Shown here piece by piece: positions 54,670 to 62,510 of a DNA stretch of 64,000 bases. Source of the DNA: an uncultured Porphyromonadaceae bacterium (GTDB taxonomy: Bacteria; Bacteroidota; Bacteroidia; Bacteroidales; Muribaculaceae); NCBI GenBank assembly GCA_900550645.1, contig URTA01000007.1, positions 14,113-78,112 of the forward strand. Reading direction: 5' to 3'. Under the pieces are notes generated by a model. The model had not been told where the DNA came from and searched no databases. It saw only the letters and a list, made by a program, of their open reading frames with translations. A program made the translations under genes and the position numbers. Each line of letters opens with the position of its first letter. The stretch's first letter is position 1.

Positions 54670-55728
54670 ATGAAAAAAGACTGGATGGTAAGAGAGTCCG
54701 AATTGGACGAGTATGAAATCAAATTGCTGACTTCAATTCTTGATAAATCATGTGTAGTTACAGGCTGCGCGGGAAGTGGCAAGTCTGTCATAGCGTTGCT
54801 AATGGCAAAGCGTATACAAAAGGAATGCGGTGACAACTATGAAATAATTGTTTATACCAAGTCGTTGCGCAAATATATGGCTTTGGGAAGTAGGGAATTG
54901 GGGCTTACAAAAGGCATATACTATCATTATCAATGGGAAAAGCAATGTCATTGCCCAACAGCGGACTATGTTATTGTTGATGAGATTCAAGATTTCACAG
55001 GAGATGAAATTGCCGAGTTTGTAAAGGCTGCAAATAAGCATGTTTTCTTTTTCGGGGATACTGCCCAGTCCATATATGATGGCTATAGGCCCGTAGTCCC
55101 AATTTCTGACATTGACAAGTTTCTGCTGCCTGAACGTCCCAAGAAGGTAAAGCTGTTTTACAACTATTGTTTGCCTGTTTCAGTAGCACGATTTGTGCAG
55201 AATATTGGCATTGACTTGCCTGATTTTGATGAGGAGATTTATAAAAGCAAAGAAAAGGCGGCTCCATTTGTTCTAGAGTATGGGAATACCCAAGATCAGA
55301 TAGAAGCGATAGTGCGAATTATCAGCCGCAATGACATGGATGACATCGCAGTTCTCCTCCCAGACGGTCAGTGCGTGAAGCAGGTTAGCTCTTGTTTGAC
55401 TAAAATGGGTGTTAAGCATGAGTTTAAATATAAGGATGGTGAAACTTGGGCATGGTATGATACGTTGGATTTCAACACTCCAAACCCAAAGTTGATGACA
55501 TACCACAGTGCCAAAGGCTTGCGGTTTGTGTCTGTATTCTTACCGTGTGTCAGAAACTTTATTGGACCGAATACAGGAGACAGAAAGGCTCTGTATGTAG
55601 CCATGACCCGGACATACAGAGATTTGTATGTTATGTACAGTGGTTCAATGCCTGATGTGTTGAGAGGAATCCCAACCAGTCAATATAAGACCGTCGAGCC
55701 AGGCATGGAGACAATAGAGGACATTTGA
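54670..55728 (+). CDS. Cassette B: compact UvrD-type superfamily 1 helicase
   Basis: This 352-aa protein has Walker A TGCAGSGKSV (31-40), VIVDEIQDF (about 100-108), FFGDTAQSIYDG (motif III), LMTYHSAKGLRFVSV (motif V) and LYVAMTRTYRDLYV (motif VI). All the ATPase motifs of UvrD/PcrA are present, but at half the usual length, so the 1B/2B arms are largely missing. It may act as an ATPase switch rather than a processive helicase. It lies 10 nt after the methyltransferase gene and is AT-rich (21 of 60 bases G+C at 55201-55260). Confidence 0.88.
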   Translation: MKKDWMVRESELDEYEIKLLTSILDKSCVVTGCAGSGKSVIALLMAKRIQKECGDNYEIIVYTKSLRKYMALGSRELGLTKGIYYHYQWEKQCHCPTADYVIVDEIQDFTGDEIAEFVKAANKHVFFFGDTAQSIYDGYRPVVPISDIDKFLLPERPKKVKLFYNYCLPVSVARFVQNIGIDLPDFDEEIYKSKEKAAPFVLEYGNTQDQIEAIVRIISRNDMDDIAVLLPDGQCVKQVSSCLTKMGVKHEFKYKDGETWAWYDTLDFNTPNPKLMTYHSAKGLRFVSVFLPCVRNFIGPNTGDRKALYVAMTRTYRDLYVMYSGSMPDVLRGIPTSQYKTVEPGMETIEDI

Positions 55729-55741
55729 ATCTGCATAAAAG

Positions 55742-57727
55742 ATGAAGAAACTGTATATCCCGACATCTTCGCTGAACTTCAATAACATATTGTCCAGCGA
55801 GAGCATCTCTCCGAGGTCATTCTATGAACGCCGTGGATTCGGCTACCGCCGTTGGACTACAATACCTGAGAATGAAAATGAAAACGTGATATTGCTCTAT
55901 GAGACTCCGTTTTCATTTGAGCGTCCGATAAGCGATGTCGAAGATCATCCGATGATGATTGAAATCACTACGGATGAAGATTTTCCGCTGGCTAATGCTT
56001 CTGGTGTCAGATATAGTGACCATACTATATATCTTGACCCATGGAATACAAAATTCATATTCTTCGATGAGCAAGATAAAAGAGTGGCGTTGTCCTTGTC
56101 TGACAATAGTTTGGAAACGAAAATGCTTCCTCTCTACACCAAGAATGGGATATGCTTGGGTCGCTATGAAAAGTTGCGTATGCCAAGTGTAAAGCTGCAA
56201 CAATCATTGTGTGTCAGCGGTTTGGAAAGGGACAAACAGCTCAACAAGATGAAAGGCCTCCTGTACGGATATTACATTGGCGCAAACCTGTCGTCGTCAA
56301 AAGAGACTGCCCAACAATACCGCATCTTGATGGAACTAAACAACTTAGTTGCATATATTATTTCATCTGGCAATGAAATATACTCATCCGAATCCAAAGC
56401 GAAGATTTCGGATTCGGTTAAGCAGATGCAGCAAGAAATTGAAGTTTATGACAAGCGAACTCATAAATTGTTGAACCCGGATAGCGGCGAAGTCCACGTT
56501 GTTGAGGGGGTGCTAAACTCAATATCCATATTGCCTGACAAACAAGAGAATAAACTGCTGATTCAGCTGGTAAATAATGTCCGGATAGCGGGCAAAATGA
56601 GTTCTATAAAGGATGACGTGTCAGACCAGATTGCGAAAATCGCGAAGGAACTCTATGGCAGTGCTTGGGAAAACAGCGTGATAAGACAGCAGCTGAATGC
56701 AATTCGCCGCTATGTGAGAGGGCAAGAGGCTGAAGTTGATTGGAACAACACGTTGATTGCCTCAATAGCTTCTGTTCTGTTGCGAGGGGATGAATGGGAC
56801 AAGATGTTGTCATTCATGCGGCGCAAGGGAATGTCTGACTACAGAGTAGCATTTGCGCTGTATGGTGCTTTCACCGGGTTTGCGAATATGACAAGAGATT
56901 TCACCGACTTGCTCTTAACCCTTGACAGCAAATATGTAGCGGAGGTATATACAGAGTTCTATGGTCAACTGCATGGAACGCCCGTCAACACAGCAGTGTC
57001 TGTAGATGAGTATCCGTCTGCACATTCACCTGTGACAAAGGCTCTCGCTAATGAAGGACGTATGCAGGAGGCAGCCAATAAAACCTCAGTCGAGACTCTT
57101 TCAGGGATAGTGATGGCTGCATTCGACAAAATGAGTTACAGGGGCAAAGACAAATTGCTCGAACCTCTAAAACGCTGCTTGGAAGAGGCGGGTGAGGATG
57201 CAACAGTGTCTCAGTTCCTGCATATCCTTGGCGAAAAATATAAAAATGAAGGTTGGAAGAAGAGCAATAAAGCGTATAAGAGATTGGAAAAGATTCTCTT
57301 AGAAGACAGCCAAAATGAGGAGCTGAAAATGCATGATGACAAGAAACCGTTTGTTCAACAAAACCTGTTTGAGGTCACAAAGTCTGGTGTTCAGTCATTT
57401 GAAGACAGTGTGTCAAGCGGCAAGAACTTAATGCCGAAGAGCATTATAGATGACGACTCTGCAAAATCTTTGATTTTGGGCTGTGATGAACTTGGCATTC
57501 TCAAACAGCAAATAGTCCAAATATTCGAAGCATTTCAACGAAGCTACAGAAACGGCTACTATTATAATCACAGAGACCAGTATCGCAGAAACAACGAGGA
57601 TGTGGTCGGTCATTTCTGTAAGTGGATTTTTTCAGAGAAGAATAGCCAACATATAGATTGGTCTCACGAAAATAAAGACAAGGTTGATGCGTTGAAAAAG
57701 AAATTGCTGGAAGTCTACCATGATTGA
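55742..57727 (+). CDS. Cassette B: 661-aa protein of unknown family
   Basis: I do not recognise this protein. It starts MKKLYIPTSSLNFNNILSSE, with a beta-rich first 170 residues (SFYERRGFGYRRW, TIYLDPWNTKFIFFDE), then a mainly helical, charged remainder (about 190-660) without membrane segments or signal. Near 330-400 it has WNNTLIASIASVLLRGDEWDKML, landmark only. The first 170 residues may be a ligand or nucleic-acid sensing domain and the rest a scaffold, but this is guesswork. It lies 13 nt after the helicase gene and overlaps the DUF1848 gene by 8 nt, so it belongs to the operon. Confidence 0.85.
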   Translation: MKKLYIPTSSLNFNNILSSESISPRSFYERRGFGYRRWTTIPENENENVILLYETPFSFERPISDVEDHPMMIEITTDEDFPLANASGVRYSDHTIYLDPWNTKFIFFDEQDKRVALSLSDNSLETKMLPLYTKNGICLGRYEKLRMPSVKLQQSLCVSGLERDKQLNKMKGLLYGYYIGANLSSSKETAQQYRILMELNNLVAYIISSGNEIYSSESKAKISDSVKQMQQEIEVYDKRTHKLLNPDSGEVHVVEGVLNSISILPDKQENKLLIQLVNNVRIAGKMSSIKDDVSDQIAKIAKELYGSAWENSVIRQQLNAIRRYVRGQEAEVDWNNTLIASIASVLLRGDEWDKMLSFMRRKGMSDYRVAFALYGAFTGFANMTRDFTDLLLTLDSKYVAEVYTEFYGQLHGTPVNTAVSVDEYPSAHSPVTKALANEGRMQEAANKTSVETLSGIVMAAFDKMSYRGKDKLLEPLKRCLEEAGEDATVSQFLHILGEKYKNEGWKKSNKAYKRLEKILLEDSQNEELKMHDDKKPFVQQNLFEVTKSGVQSFEDSVSSGKNLMPKSIIDDDSAKSLILGCDELGILKQQIVQIFEAFQRSYRNGYYYNHRDQYRRNNEDVVGHFCKWIFSEKNSQHIDWSHENKDKVDALKKKLLEVYHD

Positions 57728-58772
57728 AAAAACATCAATTATAACAGACAGCGGAGAGCAGGTGAATGCTGTTGCGCCGGTGATAATATCGGCGAGCAGG
57801 TCAACGGATATTCCGGCGTTCTATGCCAAGTGGTTTTTCAACCGCTTGGCTAAGGGGTATTGCGTCTGGCGCAATCCGTTCAACCAAGAGCCGCTGTATG
57901 TGTCGTTCAAAAACACGAAGGCAATCGTGTTTTGGACCAAGAACCCCAAGCCGATAATCCCGTACCTTTCAGAGCTTGACAAACGAGGCATTCACTATTA
58001 TTTCCAAGTCACGCTGAATGATTATGTCCGCGAGGGTTTTGAACCGAATTTGCCGTCAGTAGAGGAGCGTGTCGAAACATTCCGCAACTTATCGAATTTG
58101 ATTGGCAAGGAGCGTGTTATATGGCGGTTTGACCCGCTTATAATAACCCCTGAAATCACGCCGAGGAACTTGCTGAGCCGGATTTGGAAAATCGGCAATA
58201 TGCTGAAAGGGAGCACGGACAAGCTGGTTTTCAGCTTTGTGGACGTACTGTCATACCGCAAGGTGCAAAACAACCTTGTGCGAGACACCAACTGCTTCAC
58301 GAAGGAAAATGTGGAGACTGCCGAGATGACAGCTGGACAAAAACTTGAAACCGTTGAGGGACTGGTCAGGCTTCGCGAAATTTGGAAAGAACAAGGGTGG
58401 AACTTGTCACTTGCCACCTGTGCAGAAGACATTGATTTGGATCAGTACGGGATAGAACACAACCGCTGCATTGACGGCGAGCTGATGAAACGCATTTTTG
58501 CCGATGACGAAGAGTTTGTGTACTACCTGAACACAGGACATCTCCCAGAGCGCGATTTGTTCGGACAGTTGTCTCCGCGAAAACAGAAGAGTGCGACCGC
58601 GCTGAAAGACAAAGGGCAGCGCAAGATGTGCGGTTGCATGATAAGCAAGGACATCGGCATGTACAACACTTGCCGACACTTCTGCGTGTACTGTTATGCC
58701 AACACGAGCAAGGCGAGCGTGTTGAACAACGCAGCGCGACATTCCGCAGACAGCGAAAGCCTCATTGACTGA
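57720..58772 (+). CDS. Cassette B: second DUF1848 protein with C-terminal CX3CX2C motif
   Basis: This 350-aa protein aligns along its whole length with the cassette A DUF1848 protein: PVIISASRSTDIPAFYAKW, IVFWTKNPKPI, VIWRFDPLIIT, LVFSFVDVLSYRKVQ and the cysteines C304, C306, C318-X3-C322-X2-C325. The radical SAM-like cluster is thus conserved in both. It is the last gene of cassette B, whereas in cassette A it is the first. The overlap with the preceding gene suggests coupled translation. Substrate unknown. Confidence 0.88.
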   Translation: MIEKTSIITDSGEQVNAVAPVIISASRSTDIPAFYAKWFFNRLAKGYCVWRNPFNQEPLYVSFKNTKAIVFWTKNPKPIIPYLSELDKRGIHYYFQVTLNDYVREGFEPNLPSVEERVETFRNLSNLIGKERVIWRFDPLIITPEITPRNLLSRIWKIGNMLKGSTDKLVFSFVDVLSYRKVQNNLVRDTNCFTKENVETAEMTAGQKLETVEGLVRLREIWKEQGWNLSLATCAEDIDLDQYGIEHNRCIDGELMKRIFADDEEFVYYLNTGHLPERDLFGQLSPRKQKSATALKDKGQRKMCGCMISKDIGMYNTCRHFCVYCYANTSKASVLNNAARHSADSESLID

Positions 58773-58865
58773 CCTCGCCGTGCAAGCCCGGCAAAATTTG
58801 ATGCCTGGGTGAGTGCGGGTGCGAGGGGTGAGGCGAAAAAATGCGGGGCAAAATGCGGGCTGCGA

Positions 58866-58897
58866 TTTGGATATTTTGCGGCGTGTTATTAACTTTG
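58866..58897 (+). promoter_or_regulatory. Promoter of pyrE
   Basis: TTTG (58866-58869) precedes TAACTTTG (58890-58897) by 20 nt. Transcription near 58903 gives a 115-nt leader, longer than most in this window. Confidence 0.65.
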
Positions 58898-58902
58898 CAG
58901 AC

Positions 58903-59017
58903 AGGACTGGCGGCTCGGCCGTGAATGCGGGCTGCCGCCGGGCTTACAACATTGACTTTTTTGCTCCTGACGGCTCATGCCGCCAGGGTCTTAACCCTAT
59001 ATAACCAATATACTATC
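58903..59017 (+). promoter_or_regulatory. Structured pyrE leader, possible attenuator
   Basis: CTGGCGGC (58907-58914) can pair with GCCGCCAG (58979-58986), or its GGCGGC part with GCCGCC (58934-58939). The two helices exclude each other, and a run of six T lies between them (about 58957-58962). This resembles a switchable leader; a pyrimidine signal is a guess. Confidence 0.4.
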
Positions 59018-59668
59018 ATGAATACCCCAGCAGAAATACTGGCAGAAAAACTCCTGCAGATAAGTGCTATAAAACTGCAGCCTAACAACCCGTTCATCTG
59101 GGCTTCGGGCTGGAACTCCCCTATCTACACCGACAACCGCAAAACCCTCTCCTACCCTGACATCCGCAACCTGATCAAGGTGGAGCTGTCGCGCATGATC
59201 ATCGAGAATTTCGGCGACGTGGATGCCATTTCGGGCGTTGCCACGGGTGCTATCGCAGTGGGCGCGCTGGTTGCCGACACTCTCGGCCTTCCGTACGTCT
59301 ATGTGCGTTCCTCTCCCAAGGACCACGGACTGGAGAACCTGATAGAGGGCAACCTGAAGCCGGGACAGAAGGTCGTGGTGATCGAAGACCTCGTTTCCAC
59401 AGGCGGCAGCTCGCTGAAGGCTGTGGAGGCTATCCGCAACGCGGGCTGTGAGGTGATCGGCATGACTGCCATATTCACATACGAGTTCCCGGTTTCCATC
59501 AAGCGTTTCCGCGAGGAGAACATCCAGCTGCTCACTATCTCCAATTACAGCACGATGCTTGAAGCTGCCCTGCGCACCAACTATATCCGCCAGGAGGATG
59601 TGGAGACGCTCAAGGAGTGGCGCAAGGATCCTGCCTCGTGGGTACCCAACAAGGAGAAGATGCTCTGA
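59018..59668 (+). CDS. pyrE: PyrE, orotate phosphoribosyltransferase
   Basis: This 216-aa enzyme has the PRPP-binding motif VVVIEDLVSTGGSSLKA and the substrate loop YVRSSPKDHG, with FIWASGWNSPIYTDNRKT near the N-terminus typical of PyrE. It joins orotate to PRPP to make OMP in pyrimidine synthesis. ATG 59018 is chosen for its match to the family start (MNTPAEILAEKLLQI); an upstream open extension crosses the leader. The next gene follows 54 nt later. Confidence 0.95.
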   Translation: MNTPAEILAEKLLQISAIKLQPNNPFIWASGWNSPIYTDNRKTLSYPDIRNLIKVELSRMIIENFGDVDAISGVATGAIAVGALVADTLGLPYVYVRSSPKDHGLENLIEGNLKPGQKVVVIEDLVSTGGSSLKAVEAIRNAGCEVIGMTAIFTYEFPVSIKRFREENIQLLTISNYSTMLEAALRTNYIRQEDVETLKEWRKDPASWVPNKEKML

Positions 59669-59722
59669 TTCAAACCAACGATGCATCCTCTCACGGTTGC
59701 ATGAACAAAAGACTACAACAAT

Positions 59723-60160
59723 ATGGCAACATACAAAAGCGACAAAGTGGAAGTGCAGTCGTCGGCGCAGTCGGTTTATGACCGCCTTTCCAACCCGGAA
59801 AACCTGCGTGGCCTAATAGCTGCTGCCCCTGAGGGCAGCCTGACGGCCGAGCAGAAGGCGCAGCTCGACAATATACAGCTGACCAAGGACAGCATTTCGA
59901 TAACCGGCGGGCCGGTGGGCATGCTCACGCTGCGTGCCGCTGAACGCCGCGCCCCGGAGCTGATACGCTTTGAAGGGGAGAACACGCCTGTCCCGATGAG
60001 CCTGGAAATCGACATAAAATCGCTCGGCGACAGCCGCTGCGAGGCGCAGGTGAAGGTGGACGTTGACATTCCGATGATGCTCCGTCCGATGGTCAACGGC
60101 CCGCTTCAGAAGATGGTCAACCAGTTTGGCGAGTTGCTCCGCCACCTGCCTGCGGAATGA
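59723..60160 (+). CDS. SRPBCC/START-like protein
   Basis: This 145-aa protein has the fold pattern of the SRPBCC superfamily: YKSDKVEVQSSAQSVYDRLSNPENL at the start, beta strands through the centre (ISITGGPVGMLTLRA, CEAQVKVDVDIPMML) and a long C-terminal helix (NGPLQKMVNQFGELLRHL). Such proteins bind hydrophobic ligands in a central cavity. It has no signal. It follows pyrE, as in Bacteroides, and its stop overlaps the next start (ATGA). Ligand unknown. Confidence 0.85.
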   Translation: MATYKSDKVEVQSSAQSVYDRLSNPENLRGLIAAAPEGSLTAEQKAQLDNIQLTKDSISITGGPVGMLTLRAAERRAPELIRFEGENTPVPMSLEIDIKSLGDSRCEAQVKVDVDIPMMLRPMVNGPLQKMVNQFGELLRHLPAE

Positions 60161-60723
60161 TAAGCCTCATCAACATGAATACCGACAACGCAATGCGCCG
60201 GCTGGGGATACGCCTCCTGCCGGCGGTTGCAGCACTGGCTGGCGTGGCAGCAATGGCCGGCGGCTGCAATTCGGTGGTTGACGACCGCATCCCGGCAGTG
60301 CCAGTGACCATCAACCTGTCGGATGCCGGGCGTTGGAACACCTACGGCGTTTCCGGCTTCGGCATATACCGCTATTTCATACGCCCGCTGCACGAGCCTT
60401 CCAATTTCCCGTATACGGACCAGACGTACACCGGCTTCGGCGGCGTGCTGCTCATCGGCGGCATGGATCCGTTCACCGCCGACACGCAAGTGCCGCTCGC
60501 TTACGACCTGGCATGCCCGGTGGAGTGCCGCACTGACGTGCGTGTGCGCATTGACGAGAACAAGTATGAGGCGGTCTGCGACGTATGCGGCTCTCGCTAT
60601 GACGTGACCATGGCGGGCGGCTCGCCTGTTTCCGGGCCGGCAGCCGATGGCAACAACAAATACGGGCTGCAACGCTACCGTTGCGAGCCTACCGCTTTGG
60701 GCGGATATATCATAACGCGCTGA
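60157..60723 (+). CDS. Lipoprotein with a Rieske-like layout and four cysteines
   Basis: This 188-aa protein has a signal segment ending AAMAGGC (Cys37), probably a lipoprotein. Its second half follows the Rieske pattern: AYDLACPVEC, then VCDVCGSRYDV and SGPA. Rieske proteins bind [2Fe-2S] with two Cys and two His; here the residues are Cys120, Cys124, Cys141 and Cys144, with Val and Cys where His would be. It may bind a metal with four cysteines or have lost the cluster. ATG 60157 overlaps the SRPBCC stop. Confidence 0.75.
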   Translation: MISLINMNTDNAMRRLGIRLLPAVAALAGVAAMAGGCNSVVDDRIPAVPVTINLSDAGRWNTYGVSGFGIYRYFIRPLHEPSNFPYTDQTYTGFGGVLLIGGMDPFTADTQVPLAYDLACPVECRTDVRVRIDENKYEAVCDVCGSRYDVTMAGGSPVSGPAADGNNKYGLQRYRCEPTALGGYIITR

Positions 60724-60774
60724 TCCGCAGCTGTGCGGAAGCGCGTATGCACTTGAACGAACTGACGTAGCAGA

Positions 60775-61416
60775 ATGGAATACCTGCTCTATATGCTTTG
60801 GCGAGGACTGGCCGTCGGTGTGCTTGTTTCCGCACCGATGGGTCCGGTGGGCATGCTGTGCATCCAGCGTGCGTTGCACCGTGGGCGGCGTGCCGGCCTG
60901 TACACAGGCGTAGGCGCGGCAGTTTCCGACCTGCTGTATTGCCTCATCACAGGGTTCGGCCTTTCGTTCATCGAGGATTTCCTGAAGCAGAACGAGAGCA
61001 TAATCACGCTGGTCGGCTCTGCGGTGCTGATAGCCTTCGGCGTTTACCTGCTGCGCAGCAACCCCTCCAAGGGGCTGCGGACACCGCAGGAAAACCGTGG
61101 CTCGATATACAAGAACATACTCACCGGCTTCCTGTTCACTGTCTCCAACCCGCTGATACTCTTTCTGATAATAGGATTGTTTGCGCGGTTCAACTTCCTT
61201 GCGCCCGAATTGCAGTACTATCATTACTTGGTCGGCTATGCCGGCATCCTTGCCGGAGCGTTGGCTTGGTGGTGGCTCGTGACGGCGTTTGTGGACAAGG
61301 TGCGGGCGCATTTCAACCTGCGCTCCATGTGGCTGGTCAACCGCATAATCGGCGGCATAATACTGTGTTTCGCGCTGGTGGGCATTTTCACCGGCATAAG
61401 GGACATGGTGCAATGA
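60775..61416 (+). CDS. LysE-family exporter
   Basis: This 213-aa membrane protein has six hydrophobic segments and the family opening PMGPVGMLCIQRALHRGRRAGL (landmark shortened: SAPMGPVGMLCIQRAL), then GFLFTVSNPLILFLIIGLF. LysE/RhtB proteins export amino acids or related small molecules. The start at 60775 is a family-typical short N-terminus. It lies 51 nt after the Rieske-like gene, and its stop overlaps the next ATG. Confidence 0.88.
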   Translation: MEYLLYMLWRGLAVGVLVSAPMGPVGMLCIQRALHRGRRAGLYTGVGAAVSDLLYCLITGFGLSFIEDFLKQNESIITLVGSAVLIAFGVYLLRSNPSKGLRTPQENRGSIYKNILTGFLFTVSNPLILFLIIGLFARFNFLAPELQYYHYLVGYAGILAGALAWWWLVTAFVDKVRAHFNLRSMWLVNRIIGGIILCFALVGIFTGIRDMVQ

Positions 61417-62510
61417 AACGGGTGTTTGCAACTGTCCTCGCCGTGTCAATGGCTGCTGTCTCATACGGCGAGGTGTACATGAACGGCACACGCGGCTTCG
61501 CGTGGCTGGAGGGGCAATGTGACGACGGCACGATAAACAACTCCGCAGACAGCTGTCTGTGGAGGACTGTCCCCGCTGCGCCGGGGGCGGCTGACTTCAC
61601 CCTGCGCCTGATAGCAGCCAACCGCCACAATATGTCCGAGACGAAATACTCATATACCGACAGCCGGGGAAAGACACGCCGCGTGCAGCATCCGGCGTGG
61701 CAGATATGCCTCGGCGACACCCTTGGCCGCGAGGTGACGGTGCGGCTGGCAACAGACTTTGACGACGGCATTACCGGGTTTGAGCGCGAGACTCCGCAGC
61801 TGACCATAACAGGCACTGACGGCAAGGCGCGGACAATAGACATGCCTGACGGCATCGGTCGCGGCGCACGCCGCTTCCAGCTCATTTTGCGCCGCTACGG
61901 CAGCAACATCTCTCTCGCTGCCGGCTATGACGAGATGCGTGATGTTTGCACATTTGCCGCCGGCGACGATTTCACAATCAGCCGCATACGGCTTGGCGTA
62001 GACCCCGGCGGCTGCCTCGAAGTCTTGTCGTTGTCTGTGGAAGAAGAAGCAGACGTGTTCGGGGAGCTGGAACAGTCGCGCCTGTCTGTGGCACGCATCT
62101 CCGAACAAATTTCTGACAGCGGAGACCCTCGAGCCGGGTATTGGACACTTGCCGGGCGGTCGCTCGACGAGAAACTGATGCGTACGGGCGGCAGCTATAC
62201 GCTTGCCATGACCCCAGACGGCAATGGCGGATATACTCTATACTATATGGAAGGGGCAAGAATGAACAACAGCCGCTGGCGGCCCGGCATGGTGAAATGC
62301 CGGCTGACGCCGCTTGCGGGGTCGCGTTACGACGCGGTGTGGACAGATGCCGAGGGCGTACAGCTGCACCATGACGTGGTGGCGACAATGGACGGCGACA
62401 ACACGCTGACAGTCCATTTTCCGCAGTTCAACTCCTCCGCCATCATTTTGCAACGCCTTGAAAACTATAAACCACTACCAGAATACCATGCCGATGATAC
62501 CGACCCCTGA
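61413..62510 (+). CDS. Secreted protein of unknown function (365 aa)
   Basis: This 365-aa protein has a signal peptide (MKRVFATVLAVSMAAVSYGE) and a beta-rich body without clear repeats, for example RTVPAAPGAADFTLRLIAANRH and GGYTLYYMEGARMNNSRWRPG as landmarks. It has no lipobox cysteine and no T9SS tail, so a periplasmic location is likely. ATG 61413 overlaps the LysE stop; a longer upstream frame is a shadow of that gene. It overlaps the next gene by 23 nt. I do not recognise a family. Confidence 0.8.
   Translation: MKRVFATVLAVSMAAVSYGEVYMNGTRGFAWLEGQCDDGTINNSADSCLWRTVPAAPGAADFTLRLIAANRHNMSETKYSYTDSRGKTRRVQHPAWQICLGDTLGREVTVRLATDFDDGITGFERETPQLTITGTDGKARTIDMPDGIGRGARRFQLILRRYGSNISLAAGYDEMRDVCTFAAGDDFTISRIRLGVDPGGCLEVLSLSVEEEADVFGELEQSRLSVARISEQISDSGDPRAGYWTLAGRSLDEKLMRTGGSYTLAMTPDGNGGYTLYYMEGARMNNSRWRPGMVKCRLTPLAGSRYDAVWTDAEGVQLHHDVVATMDGDNTLTVHFPQFNSSAIILQRLENYKPLPEYHADDTDP

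Noticed and set aside
60106..61491. Long minus-strand open frame (461 codons) opposite the Rieske-like and LysE genes
   Set aside because: It is His/Gln/Arg-rich in the way of a shadow frame and lies opposite coupled plus-strand genes.
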